64,000 bases of DNA from Oegoconia quadripuncta (GCA_949316235.1 OX438751.1:9138413-9202412), one strand, 5' to 3'. Positions 1 through 12,138 are shown, counted from the stretch's first letter. Notes: a model not told the origin generated them from the letters alone. Made by a program: numbers and translations.

Positions 1-2110
1 CTGGGTCCGCAGGGGCCCTATTCACTAACTACAACAAACGGTTGTCAAAATGTAGTACTTTACATAATTAGATTAACCATCCTAACTAGATTTTAGTCTT
101 TAGTGAATTAAAGATAGTGAATTAGAGGTAGGCATGTGTGGTCTCTGCACAAAGAGACTGACTTATGCGCCTCTTCTCTTGAATGTCGTAACATAAGCCT
201 CAGTGTCTGTTCCCGTAAGACCCATATAACCTACATACATAATGACCTTTTTCGCAAATGGGGTGTTCAGAGATTTCGCAAAACAATAGTGTGTCCAAAC
301 ATTAAGAGTTAATAATTGGAACAACACCTACGGTTCACCTAATCAAATATACAGAAATGCACACGAGACAGAGGGTGAGCCCATCGCCGTTAAAACTTGC
401 AAATCTATAGATGTTATTATGGGAAAGTCCCTTAGTCGTCTTTTACGACACCCATGGGAAGAGACGGGTTGGTTGTATTCTATTTGAGTGCCGAAACCAC
501 ACAGCACTGCAAAACCAACGTATGTACGCAGATGCATTATTTTGTACCATGAAAGTGATTTATTTTCGGACCCTAGTGTTTGAGAGTAACATAGTCAAAT
601 TTCTCCCTAGAGACACAATTAATTTAGAAGCAAAGACGGTACCATACTCAATTTTCTTGAATCGTAAAATTTCGAAAACATCAGCCATAGTAGTTTAGTC
701 CTACATACAAAATGTAATAGCTACTATCGGCGCCTTTGCAACATTAAGATTTCTTTACAATATCCTGTTCCTTAGCTAAAGGCAATTACCGCTCCCGCCG
801 CGCCACACGGTACAATCATCTCCGGCCAGTAGCACTCATCAAGAGTACGGTAGATTAGCAAAAAATAATAAAGAAAGACCGCGGCGAAAGGCTTCTTTGT
901 TGCTGACCGCATCCTTTACACAAGGATATAAAAAGTAGATAACTACTGACGAAGACAATAGTAGCATACAAAATTTGCGAAATACTTACTTACAGTTTCT
1001 CTCTCTACACTAAATTCAGCGAAATAGGAAGCCTGACTAACATACATACTTAAAGCCACGTCTGTTTAGGTAGGCAGAAACCACAGACTTCCTTTTGCTA
1101 CGATCCTGACACACCTCTTTTGCTTCATTCACTCTCACAATGTTGTTCATACATTCTCGTCGGTTTAAGGTATACTCTCGAATTGGCTTTTCTTTAAAGA
1201 TCTTGCTAGAAGAGTTACAGAATCGTGTACGTCGTGCAATTGCTTTAATTACTCCGCAAATATTAAGGAAAGTTCATTAAGAAACTGTAAATAGTGCTCG
1301 TTTGTGATATTGATATGCGACTGACGTGATTCTTAGGGTTCCATATCATGCGAAATTTATTTGAAACTCATATTCTATTTTAAGTTTTCTTTATTTATTT
1401 AATTTAATGGTGCATTTATGTAGAATAGGCTACAAACGCGACCGTCAAATGACACAATTAACGCCTTATTCTATCGCCAATACCTTCTATTTCACTTACT
1501 TAATATGCCCTATTTTTTTTACTGTAAAAAAACTCATCCAGTATATTTAATAACGAATTATTATCGAACGTGGAATACATTTTGTATGTTACATTATACT
1601 TACATAGAATAATCGTAGTTATTGAATATTTTATTATTATTTATCTATCTATAGCTAATTTGCTATAATGTACTGTAAGTTTCCCAAATAAAAAATTGGA
1701 AAAATCAAGACATGTGGTGTAAGGGATTACACATTCTTTGACATGACTTTTATAATGAGAAGGTTGAACATTGAATTCAAGAAGTTATAGTTTAGTTATT
1801 TCGAATGTGAAGACGAAACAAAAATAGTCAGCAATTAGGACCTCGTCTTAAAAATCCTAACAAGAACAGCTGCTGTAACAACCAAAGGGGAGACTTCAAT
1901 CACAGCTTGAATTGTATAACATTCCCTTTGAAGTTGCACAAAGCATTCTGTTTATTGAAGTGTTACGTCGTGCATGCACCTCTTAATTTATCTGTTTGTA
2001 AAAAAGGAATTAGGTATAGACAACGACTTACGAGAATATGGCAGGACCTGACTAATTAATTAAAACAAATATCTACTTCGAAAAGGAGAAGATTGTCAAT
2101 ACGATTATTA
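1..2110. other. Intergenic DNA without a recognisable gene
   Basis: AT-rich sequence with short ORFs only, none resembling a known family. Around 430-480 there is an inverted copy of a repeat also seen near 2985-3075, 39250-39330, 43695-43760 and 63120-63190. A MITE remnant lies at 1374-1556. I see nothing else that can be named. Confidence 0.5.
1374..1556 (-). mobile_element. MITE family A, truncated copy
   Basis: Half of the family A MITE, reversed relative to the copy at 29888-30253. It carries the internal segment that includes GACGGTCGCG (here reverse complemented) and ends in the family's terminal segment: TATGCCCTATTTTT, a T/A run, then AACTCATCC. The other inverted terminus is missing. 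Confidence 0.65.
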
Positions 2111-2111
2111 T

Positions 2112-2735
2112 CTATTCATGCATAACGGGTTAGCGCTCGACCTCAACGCACATGGCACGGGGGCCGATCGCGCTAAAATTTGAACGATAATACCAAAGCT
2201 AAAGCAAAACCAAAAAAGTAACGTTGTAAGCACATTTCGTATCGCGCTAATCATTTGAACGGAACTTAACCCAGTTTTTTTTTAATACTCGTGGTTAGCT
2301 CTAAACATTTTGCGTTTGGTTTTACTTTGGTAGCGTCAACGATATAATCGTTCACTAAAATTAGCGCGATACCATTTTTTATATCAGCTAAACTAAAGTT
2401 AAACCAAAAACCAAAAACGTTCCGTTCGAAAGGTAAAACCGTTGTAAAATAGCGCGATTGGTCCCTGAAGTTAAGTGAAGCTGGAGATGAAGGTAGAAGC
2501 GCGCTCATCCAGTACTTACTTGGGGACTGGCTATCTTATCACAACAATGCTATCAACATTGCTGCTTGGTGAACAGAATTAGATAAGACGGCGGTGGTAG
2601 CGGGTCAGGCGGACATTTATAAATGACATACCACCAACCAAACCAAGTACTAAACATGTACCCTGCTGGGTATCGAAACTGCGACTGCCGTTTTGTAAGC
2701 TTTAGGTTATTTACGTTGAGTCACAGGGGTGGTTA
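2112..2735 (-). repeat. SINE family A copy, split by a MITE
   Basis: Antisense copy of the tRNA-derived SINE best seen at 56168-56497. The tail side begins at GCATAACGGGTTAGCGC (2120) and the tRNA-like head ends near 2735. About 310 bp of foreign palindromic DNA interrupts it at 2158-2467, after which the SINE body resumes at AAGTTAAGTGAAG. The head is more diverged than in other copies, which suggests an old insertion. Confidence 0.7.
2158..2467. mobile_element. Palindromic MITE nested in a SINE
   Basis: Inverted ends resembling GGCCGATCGCGCTAAAATTT (left) and the reverse complement of TAGCGCGATTGGTCC (right) bound a roughly 310 bp insert. It contains several partial inverted segments built on GCGCTAA/TTAGCGC. 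It has no coding capacity and interrupts SINE family A cleanly, so it is the younger insertion. Confidence 0.6.
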
Positions 2736-2836
2736 AAGGTTGACAGTCAATATTTGAAGGCTTAATTATATATAATGTTGTATGTACGGACGTCACGACC
2801 TTTATTCCAAATGGGGTGGCACTGACCACCCCATTT

Positions 2837-2980
2837 TAGGCCCGTATTAATAAACCGTTCTCAAGATTGACATGGCCTCTAGTTGACGCTTGAATCTGCT
2901 GCAATACAGCATCTGAAAAAATGGTCTTGAGACTGAGACGTGAGCTCAATCTCAATAACGATTTATTAATACGGGCCTTA
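2837..2980. mobile_element. MITE family B (ends TAGGCCCGTATTAATAAA)
   Basis: About 144 bp palindromic element. The left end AGGCCCGTATTAATAAA matches the right end TTTATTAATACGGGCCT in inverted orientation, and the similarity continues inward (TCTCAAGATTGA against TCAATCTCAA). A second copy lies at 11991-12138. No ORF. Confidence 0.75.
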
Positions 2981-2984
2981 GTGT

Positions 2985-3075
2985 AGTGTAGTTTCGGCAC
3001 TTAAAAAGAATAGAACCAACCCATCTCTATCCGTGGGGGTCGTAAATGGTGACTATGGGGCTTTCCACCAAAAAA
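2985..3075 (+). repeat. Dispersed repeat fragment
   Basis: TTTCGGCAC, AAAAAGAATAGAA and the stretch around GTCGTAAATGGTGACTA recur with few changes at 39250-39330. More weakly they recur at 43695-43760 and 63120-63190, and reverse complemented at 430-480. Probably the 3' part of a non-LTR element, but the family was not identified. Confidence 0.5.
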
Positions 3076-3658
3076 CATAGGCTCACCCTCTGTCACGTGT
3101 GTATTTCTGTATATTTCCAAAGGTGAACCGTGACATTTTACCGTATATGTTGCTTCCAGCATTAAACTGTTAATGTTTGGAACACCAAAAACCTAATAAA
3201 TCAGGTTTAATTACTGCGTGTAAGTAAGTGCCTACAATTTCGTGTAAATAAGTTTGATATACATAGATCTAGATCATATAGTATCAACATTAGTTTCGTT
3301 TCGGACCTGAGACACAGGCCATTTTCAAATGCAATCGGGTTTAGTACTAGTGTGCAAGTATGAGTGTTGAAATACACTACTATCAAGGGCTTCGAGGGTG
3401 GTCACATTTTTGAGGATCTAATTAAAATACAAATAATATTTTAATGTTTTACAATAAGTCTAAAGCTTACTACAAAAACATAAGTAATTTATAGATATTT
3501 ATTTCATAGAAACAAGTTATACCTAATAGTTGTATATTATCTTAGAATTTACAAAATAGGAGGACAACATACAATAAAATTTGCATTAGGATCTCTATGT
3601 TAAACTCATCGTTGTTCTTACCAAAATACTTATTTAAAAGCTACAGCAACATGTAATG

Positions 3659-6600
3659 TTACCGTTCTGTAATTTTAGTGTTTATTTTGTTCTTATTATT
3701 TATGTAAACTATTTTTTCCCTTGGATTTAACATAACGAAATACACCAGGAAAAACACATAGCTCATTAAGAGACTGTACAATATTACATTCATTACGTAA
3801 CCCCTCCACCAATCACCTAATTCGTTACCAATGGTGTACCATAACGCGGTGAATACAACGGTCTCTACAGTGCACACTATGATCCAGAACACATGCCACA
3901 CGCGCACGTGCCGGAAACGGATCTTAAACTCCATCAAACAAAATAAGTATATGAACGAGAGGAATATGTAGAATCCTCGCTTCACAGTACTCGCTTGAGG
4001 GACTATTAACAGTAAAAGCATGACTTGGTAATGCGAGAAGAGAATTATTATCGCAACGACTGGTAAACAGCTGATAAATGCGGCAATAGACAGCAATCGT
4101 GCTACAAAAAATGAGTACCAACCAAGGTACTGGACAAGAGCTGCTGTCGCGTCCTGTGGTTCTAAACCACGTATATAGGATCTAGGGATGCGATAGGGAA
4201 TATCCGGCTCGTCCTGAATTACTTCGTCTACATATTTCCGTCGAGGCGGGGCAGAGAGCCACGTGGGTATCGATTCAGCATTTTCCACCAATCTCTCAGC
4301 CCACACCGCCAACGATCCAGGTCTTGGAGCAGGCATCGCCGGCGGGGGCAGCACCTCTACTTTTTCTATAGTATACGCTTCACGTCTCCGAGGTGCCACT
4401 CTATCTATAATTGTTATGGGCCGGACATACTCATCGTCGCTGTTAAAAGACCTGTGGGAATTTGCGTCAGGCATGTCGTGATGCGGTAAATACCCGGACC
4501 CCGTTCCTGAATCAGAGTCCAATTCGTCGTAAAACCAAGGTGATGCACTGCGATTGGTTGGGGAGAATTGGATTAAATCGCTATTCGTGTTATTTTTATT
4601 TGTAGCTGGTGATGCGTGTTCTGTGACATGTGTGCTACCCGACTGTCTCACGACAACTGGTTCGTAAATTTGGTCATCATTTGTCTCATCAAGTACTTTA
4701 GCCTCTTCTTCGTTACTCTTTTCTTCTTTAGTTTCGTCCTGTACGCGTTTTTTGTTCCACGGGTAACTCCGACCGCAAAGCTTCTCTCTTTCAAAACGTC
4801 GATACATAGTAGCAGTACTGGCCATACGTAACGTGGATGTTATTATGCTGACTGCTTGAACTGACACTTGAAATAAAAAGAGAAAATAGATTTGAGGATA
4901 AGTATTCATTTTGTGTGGAGGTTCGGCTCAGGCTGTCGAACAAATCGAACAAACATTATCGATACCAAATCTGAAATCGTGAACAAAAATCAGTATTTCA
5001 AACCTTTTTGTTGAGTAAGTGATACCTAATAGTACTAGTACCTACGTCGATACCACGACGAGTGTATCACGTGTAATTTTTTTTAGTCTGTAGGTATGTT
5101 ACGTATACCTACGTAACACTGCCAGTGTAAGTTGGCCGCGCGACAATCGTTAATAACTAACTATAAATATAAAATTTAGAAAACAAGCGATTATAAACCT
5201 AACCAGCTGTGTTATTAAAAGCTAAATATCTTCGAAACGACTAACCCGATTTCCATCAATCGTGGCTAAAAAAGAATTTATTCCCGTATTAAAATCATCA
5301 ATATAAAAATAACTTTTTAAGTATTTAAAAACCAAAAAACCTTTTGTAAAATCAAAAAACCTTTTAAAAAATATTTTGTATTTTACGGACGCCATGTTGG
5401 ATTTTTACCAAATACTGGTGTCGATTCGGATGTACACCAACTAAACAAAAACAGTTTTGGAGTGGTGCCGTCGCCTCCTACTGTTCCAGGGAGAAAGAGA
5501 CAGTAGTACTTTAAAACTGGTTTTAGTTTAGTTTAGTTGGTGTACATCCGAATCGACACCAATGTATCCTATGACACTCAGGGAACAAAGACGAAACTAA
5601 CGACACCATGCACTTCGAAATCGATCCAGCCGTTTAGGGGTATAGGATGCGCCAAAGGAACGGACATACATAAATACATACATACACATTCAAAAAACAT
5701 TACCCTCCTTCCTTGGGCAATAGGGTAATTAGTAAACCCTCGAAAAACATCAACAAAATTTGAATTTGGATCTACCTATTCATGTCTGTGACTGTCACAA
5801 TTTTATAACTCCGATGAAAAACGACTGGTGTTATGTGTTTGCTGGCGTTGTATGGGTGCGGTATATGTATGTGTGTGTCCGGAGGTACCTCAGTAATGCT
5901 GGTCCGATTTGAGTGTGGTTTTGTTTATATTAAAAACCAAACGAGAGGACAGGTTCCTACCCATGTTTGATGAAAATCGGTAAAGCCGTTTCGAAGATAT
6001 TTAGTTTTCAACTTAGTTGTTTTGTATAACTGAATGAAATTATTATGTTTAGTTTCTCGGACGTTTTCTAAATTTTCAATTTACCTATAGTTATTGAGAA
6101 AATTACCTTTGTCAAAAGCCGGGTCATTAAACCGTGCCATTAGGTCCAGAATATTGACGATGGCGTGCGGCGCTGAGTGAATGAACGCCTGCAGGAACAA
6201 GTACAGCTCCAGCGGCGACGGAGCGCGCGCCCGCGACAGAGCCTCTTCAATGCGCCCCTCATCTTCAGCGCGTGTGGCGCTCACTGCTTCCACCCACCAA
6301 AATATCTGGTGGCAATACCTGCAGGATGGTGTAAGGATTATTTTTCTTATGAGGTATGTTGCATGAATATATGAATAGATGAATATCTATGCTAATTAGT
6401 CTATGGTTTAAAAAAGAAATAAAGACAGACATGGGCTTTTTGGCGGAATCTCGGCGAGTGAAGTTGCATTTTTCTTTATAATTCTTATAATCTGTGCATT
6501 CTAACTTTTGAAGCTTAATAATGGCAGAATATTGTGCAGCAAACGTTAGTGTTGGTATACAGGTGAAAGGAAATGTAAATTAAAGTGCGTAACGGATCTT

Positions 6601-9600
6601 TCGGGTTCCCACAAGAAGCCGCCAAAATCTTTTGTAACGCATTCTGCCACTTTACTGAAGAATGACTTGACCGTGACTAGACTCTGTATACGCCAAGTAT
6701 ACGACGAATTACTTGTTTTGACTGAGACTGACTTATAAACTGAAGAAATAAGAGAAATAAATTTTTTCACTCAAAACTGGCAGTAATGTCCCTCGACAGT
6801 GAGGTTGACTGGTTGCCATCCTCAAAAATAAGAAGAAGAAAGACAGACATCGAATTGCAAATTTCCCGCCGTTCCATAGAACCCTATAAAACAAGATTTT
6901 TTAGTCATATTCACACTCATAAAAGCCCACTACCGAACATAAGCGACCCATTTACATCACTTTCCCATGGGATGTTTTGCCTTAATCGCCACGCACATCA
7001 TCTAATAGAGTATTGTGTCCTTTGACGGTCGCGTTTGTATATAGCCTGTTGCACGTAATTACATTATTAAATTAAATAACTTTAAAACAGTTGGAGAAAA
7101 TACGAGTTCCAAATAAATTTGATATGACAGGAAACCTACCAATCGCTTCAGTCCCATATTAATTTCCCCAGGCGCGTGCTTAGATATGGTTATGAAAAAA
7201 AAAAAACTATGCCAATAACTTCTATTTTACTTACCGAATATGCCCCCTTGGACTGTTATTTGTATTTTGTGTCTTATCTTAAAGTACCTTAAGTATCCAG
7301 GTCTCAGGCTACTCTGCCAAATTTCAATACGATCGGTTCCAGAGGTTTACACGAGAATAGGTAACAAACAGACAGATAGACTGACAGAGGTACTTTCGCA
7401 TTTATAATATTGGTGTGGATGTCTTTGGTATACTATTTATGTTCTATTGTTATCATCAAAAATTATTGTAAATTAGTTTAGTAGTAGTTTGTGCAATAAA
7501 GAGTTTTTGTATTGTACACAGATGATTTTTAAGGTATAGGTACCTACTCCCACAGGGTAACACCCGATTCTCCGAGAACCGAGAATCTGACATTTGGATG
7601 AACTGTTTGGTGTAGTGGTTAGAAATACAGACATGTGTTCCCGAGTTATGGATGTTTTTCATTTATATATGTATTTATTTACAAAAAAAATGTATTTGTG
7701 TAGTGTATCCACCATCTGGTATCTATAATAGAAGCCTAGTTGCTTAGTGTGGAACTAGATGGCGCTCTGTGTATGTGCAAAGATATTTATTTATAGATTC
7801 CTTGTGATATAAATTGTAATTAACAGGTAAAGTAGTCTCTGCATATGAGAATGAGGATTCCAGCAACACATGACGCCAGAACGTTCACTTAAAATATTAT
7901 CTTTAAAAACAAAACTGTTTACATACCTACAAGTACTTATATAGTTGTATATTGTATAATGTCAGATAATATCCACAAATGTGTGCTACCTTACCAGTGA
8001 TGGGGGACTTATGACACTGAAACGTGGTCTCTATGGGCCTCATAAGAAAACTTAAAGTCACGCAACGAGCTATGGAGAGGTGAATGCTCGGCGTTTCACT
8101 ACGTGATCAAATCAGAAATGAAGAAATCAGTAGACGAACGAATTGACATAGCCCAGCGGATTAGCAAATTGAAGTGGCAGTGGGCAGGACCTATATAAGA
8201 AGAACTGATGGCCGGTGGGGCATTAAAGGTCTCGATGGGAGACCATGCCCAGGCAAGCGCAGCGTAGGACGTCCACACACAAGGTGGACAGACGATTTTT
8301 TTTTGCATAACGGTTTGGTACTTGACCTCAATCATACCTGATGTTAAGTGAAGATGAGGTCGAAGGTGGAAGCGTACTGACCCGGAAACCCCAACAACAT
8401 TTGGGGGACTGGCTATCTTATCTCTGACAACCGGAACACAACAATGTTATTAGCATTGTTGCTTGACGGCAGATTTAGATAAGATGGTGGTAGCTAGCCA
8501 GGCGGACATTTAAAATGCCCTACCACCAACCAAACCGAGTATTTAAACCGCTGGGGATCGAACCCGCGACCTCCGAAACGTAAACCCAACGTTGTTTACA
8601 TTGAGCCACGAAGGCGGTTGAAACGGATCTGATAAAAGTCGCGTGAAATCGCTGGGTGCAGGCCGCTTCCACTCACTCTGGCCTATATTCAACAGTGGAT
8701 GTCTTGTGGTTGCTATGATGCTGATCCACAAATCTCGATGAATTTTTTAAACCCCTACCTCTTAGTTGAAAAGAAATGGAGATAGGAAAATCATAAATCG
8801 CCCAACAACAAGCCATAGGTTTTGTTAGTCTGAGACAAGCCACAAACACACACAACACAAGCTTTGGTAAGTAGGTAAGTATACAAAACGTTGTTATCTA
8901 CCTATAGTCGGAAGAACTTGATTAGGTAATTATTTACTCACCTGCCCAGCGCAGCTATCGGGAAAAAGATGCAATTAACGAATTGCATCGCAATCCATTT
9001 TAAGTCTTTCTTCTGTAATGTTACAGTGAAGGCTGACGATTCAGTCTGCAACCCTGGTGGAGGCGACGCCAGCGTGAAAACCAGCGATATTAGTGCTGGC
9101 AGTATCATCAACACTATGCAGAATGCGGCTATTCTGTAATAACATACATTGACAATAATAAAATAAATAATAAATTCACGTATATACAAAGCAACTGTGT
9201 TGATAGTTAAATATATCCGAAACCAAACCGATTTTCATTAAACACAGCTAAGAACCTTTCTCTTAATTCTAACTAATATTACAAATGCAAATGTTGGTTT
9301 GTTCACGGCGAAACGGATGAAAAGATTTGGTGGTATATAGGTAGAACATACCGTGTATTAAAAAAGGATATTTTTATCCCGGTAAAGTGAGTATTTCGCA
9401 TGGGATAAACTTTCCGCGACAAAGTTATTCCAAGCCGCGGGCGAAAAGTTAGTCAAACCACGATACATCCGGACAAAGACTATTGAAATTGAATTGAAAT
9501 GTGGAAAAGAATAGCCCGGAGTCCGGAGAAGGACATAAGACAATTTTCATCACGAGTCAAAATAATTAAAAATACGTCTTTGGTTCAGCGGTTCAGACGC

Positions 9601-10151
9601 GGTCTCCCAATTTGGGAAGCGATGGCTTGCAATAAGAGCGGGAGTACTCATTGGATACGCTTTCAATTACCGAAGTTAAGCAATTTAGATGGGTGACCAT
9701 TAGTGGCATTTAATACGAATATTTTCGGGCACGTTACATATAGTCGGTCTTGGATGTTTTCAAGGGAATTTGCTTTTATTCGAAACTATCTTCACGATGT
9801 TTTGAATCGTTTTTCATTAATTTCCATATCAAGATACCCAGTCAGATCACGTCATTTTCCATTTTTCATTCGGTTCCGCAATTGCGTGGTAGGTCCCCAG
9901 ATAGTTATGACATTGCAAAATAAACATTTTGAACTCCTATTTTGAGTGAGAATATATTAAAACACTCACCCATCGTCTCCATTCTGGTAGTGCTCGTAAA
10001 CGAGGGCTATATCGAAGCAGATGACCGTGAGATACACAATAAGCCCTCCGCAAGATGGCAGTACCCGATGTAGCAGAAGAGCCTGCCATGCAGAGAGTCT
10101 CTGCCCCAGGACATCGCCTGCTACTTCATTGTCCAACTCACATGCAACCAT
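3659..10151 (-). CDS. XK-related protein (XKR family, putative phospholipid scramblase), 4 coding exons
   Basis: Coding exons on the minus strand: 10151-9970, 9133-8942, 6318-6107 and 4866-3659 (597 residues). All junctions have GT/AG sites and phases 2, 2 and 1 that join in frame. The last acceptor could instead be at 4861/4860, which removes two codons. The XKR signature is spread over the exons. Exon 1 has the first membrane segment before YEHYQNGD. Exon 2 has two hydrophobic stretches. Exon 3 has the conserved LELYLFLQAFIHSAP. Exon 4 opens with QAVSIITSTLRMA and closes with YLGWYSFFVARLLSIAAF and several more membrane helices. Between them is a hydrophilic loop of about 220 residues rich in Asp, Glu, Ser and Pro. 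XKR proteins are multipass membrane proteins, and some scramble phospholipids, in certain cases after caspase cleavage. Scramblase activity here is inferred. The start is the first in-frame ATG of exon 1. Confidence 0.85.
5416..5561. mobile_element. Short MITE with perfect 31 bp inverted repeats
   Basis: Arms 5416-5446 and 5531-5561 are exact inverted copies (starting TGGTGTCGATTCGGATGTAC). The spacer is 84 bp. It lies in the last intron of the XKR gene. Arm identity points to a recent or selectively folded element. No coding capacity. Confidence 0.8.
7018..7246 (+). mobile_element. MITE family A, 5'-truncated
   Basis: Starts at the internal GACGGTCGCGTTTGTA segment and runs to the CTATGCCAATAACTTCTATT end. 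It lines up with the right two thirds of 29888-30253. It lies in XKR intron 2. Confidence 0.65.
7575..7800 (+). repeat. SINE family B copy
   Basis: Contains TTTGGTGTAGTGGTTAG (A-box-like), then the ACATGTGTTCCCGAGTTATGG body segment. The tail is GGTATCTATAATAGAAGCC...GGAACTAGATGGCGC followed by AT-rich TTTATTTAT. The same order is seen in 60868-61100. Part of the head is missing. Confidence 0.6.
8026..8715 (+). mobile_element. RTE-like LINE 3' fragment, split by a SINE
   Basis: The fragment reads KLKVTQRAMER, then DIAQRISKLKWQW and GKRSVGRPHTRW, which is the C-terminal end of lepidopteran RTE-type endonuclease/reverse transcriptase polyproteins. It is interrupted at 8297-8619 by a SINE family A copy and resumes at CTGATAAAAGTCGCGTG through the CTCTGGCCTATATTC segment. 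Stops and frameshifts make it dead. A closer copy without the insertion is at 40378-40740. Confidence 0.7.
8297..8619 (-). repeat. SINE family A, full-length, inserted in a LINE
   Basis: Antisense tRNA-derived SINE. The poly-T and GCATAACGG end is at the left. The tRNA-like head, with the B-box complement GGGATCGAACCCGCGACC and the A-box complement TTGAGCCACGAAGGCGG, is at the right. Its boundaries are sharp because the host LINE continues on each side. The flanks end in ACGAT and ACGGAT, a possible imperfect target duplication. Confidence 0.8.
9268..9452 (+). mobile_element. Non-autonomous Helitron-like element
   Basis: Begins TCTAACTAATATTAC and ends in a GC-rich hairpin-forming segment (AAGCCGCGGGCGAAAAG) followed by TTAGT. 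This fits the TC...CTRR plan of Helitrons with one change in the terminus. A second relative with an exact CTAGT end is at 44370-44597. It lies in XKR intron 1. Confidence 0.6.
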
Positions 10152-10157
10152 TGTCAC

Positions 10158-10820
10158 AATAAACTGATTATTTACATTATTTCCACATATTTTTTAATTG
10201 ATAGTAATTACCTAATTAAATATTATAAAAACTATCTGGCTAACCATTCGCACAATGAGCAATTAATAGATATTTTACTAGTATTATTCACAACAACGCA
10301 GCAGTTAGGTTTTTTAACAAAACGAACAAAAAAGGCAACCGAGTGGTCCACGCCACGATCGTTGATAGTAATGATAAGATAGCGAACTGACTCAAACTGA
10401 TAATTGTGTTGGCATACTTATGCCAATTCTTCAGGATTCTCAGTTACAGTGTGGAAGTACTCTCCTAATAGTTGTCGACATGAAGGCTAAATCTGGAGGT
10501 CTTTATGAGTACCAGTAGGTCTACAAATACTCTCTGCTGTGTGACTACGAAGCGACAGTATTTTTAAGCGACAGTAAAAAAGTACGGGTGCTTTATTCGG
10601 GCGTTTGAAATTTCGCTAAGTCAACAAGATTTCGCCATGTCCAATGTGTCCCGTAACCTATTACATTTAATTGTTTTTGAATACGTGTTTGAAAGTTCAT
10701 TTAAATTTGCAGGTGTTATCTAAATTAAATTATGCTGATGTGGTGTAGATTTTTCTTTTATTGTTTTTTCCTTTTTGTGGTAACTCTATTTGTATCGAAT
10801 GAACCGAATCATATTTTATA
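10158..10820. other. Upstream region of the XKR gene
   Basis: AT-rich, with no coding similarity seen. It should hold the XKR promoter and 5' UTR (transcription runs leftwards). I could not identify a TATA box or an upstream exon with confidence. Confidence 0.35.
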
Positions 10821-10825
10821 ACACC

Positions 10826-11697
10826 AGGACCCCGATTCTCGTGCGTTCGAGATTTCACTGTCGATAGACTATCTCTTTCGTACTAATAAGGGCGTGCAAA
10901 AGTGACAAACCTATGGATGTCTATCGACAGTAAATGTCGATCGTGCGAGAATCGGAGTCCTGGACCCCGATTCTCGTGCGTTCGAGATTTCACTGTCGAT
11001 AGACATTGGTATAACTATCTCTTTCGTACTAATAAGGGCGCGCAAAAGTGACAAACCTATGGATGTCTATCGACAGCAAATGTCGAACGCGCGAGAATCG
11101 GGGTCCAGGACCCCGATTCTCGTGCATTCGAGATTTCACTGTCGATAGACATTGGTATAACTATCTCTTTCGTACTAATAAGGGCGTGCAAAAGTGACAA
11201 ACCTATGGATGTCTATCGACAGTAAATGTCGAACGCGCGAGAATCGGGGTCCAGGAGCCTGGAGCCTGATTCTCACATACTCGAGATTTCAATGTCGAAC
11301 GACATCCATAGGTTTGTCACTTTTGCACGCCCTTATTAGTACGAAAGAGATAGTTATACCAATGTCTATCGACAGTGAAATCTCGAACGCACGAGAATCG
11401 GGGTCCTGATTCTCACATACTCGAGATTTCAATGTCGAACGACATCAATAGGTTTGTCACTTTTACACACGTATATAAGTGTGAAAGAGATAGACATGCC
11501 AATGTCTATCGATAGACAAATGTCGAGTGTGCGAGAATAGGGGTCCAGGAGCCTGATTCTCACATACTCGAGATTTCAATGTCGAACGACATCAATAGGT
11601 TTGTCACTTTTACACACGTATATAAGTGTGAAAGAGATAGACATGCCAATGTCTATCGATAGACAAATGTCGAGTGTGCGAGAATAGGGGTCCTGAT
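10826..11697. repeat. Tandem array of six palindromic ~140 bp MITE-like units
   Basis: Six units abut or share borders: about 10827-10962, 10961-11107, 11107-11253, 11257-11407, 11407-11548 and 11550-11694. Each is bounded by inverted ends of about 45 bp running from GGACCCCGATTCTCG inward to GTCGATAGACAT. The cores carry CTTTCGTACTAATAAGGGCG and AAAGTGACAAACCTATGG. The core of unit 4 is reversed relative to units 1-3. Units 5 and 6 are almost identical to each other and belong to a divergent subtype (core TTTTACACACGTATATAAGTG). Unit 1 lacks about 10 bp (ATTGGTATAA) present in units 2 and 3. No coding capacity. Confidence 0.85.
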
Positions 11698-11990
11698 TGT
11701 TTGTGTCGTGAGATGGATTAAATAAAGCTTTCTATTAATTATCTATTCTTACTGCTACTGCGTCATTTTGTATTTAAGAACGCTGTTTTTTACATTTTAG
11801 GTTAGCTCCTCTTTCAAAGAAGAGCGTGGATGTGTGGATCATAAATCCAATTAGTGGAGTTGCATTAGACTAAGGCCCACCTGACAGTCAAGCTGCCCTC
11901 TTCCGACGACCTTCATCACCTCGTCAGTCCATCTTGTTGGTGGAGGCCCCACGCTACGCTCGCCGGTGTGTGGCCTTCATTCCAGAATCT

Positions 11991-12138
11991 TAGGCCCGTA
12001 TTAATAAATCGATCTTAAGATTGGGATCGCGTCTCAGTCTGAATACCATTTTTTAGGATACTGTTTTAATATGCAACGATTCTCAAGCGTCAGTTTAAGG
12101 TCATCTCAATCTTGAGAACGGTTTATTAATCGGGTTCT
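11991..12138. mobile_element. MITE family B copy
   Basis: The left end TAGGCCCGTATTAATAAATC and the right end GGTTTATTAATCGGG are inverted. The internal TCTCAATCTTGAGAACGG matches the family copy at 2837-2980. The last bases of the right end are changed. Confidence 0.7.

Noticed and set aside
411..698. 95-codon ORF
   Set aside because: No family resemblance, overlaps a dispersed repeat, and there are no splice or promoter signals. Most likely chance.
10826..11697. CRISPR-like array
   Set aside because: The units are palindromic and contiguous, with no unique spacers and no cas genes, in a eukaryotic genome.
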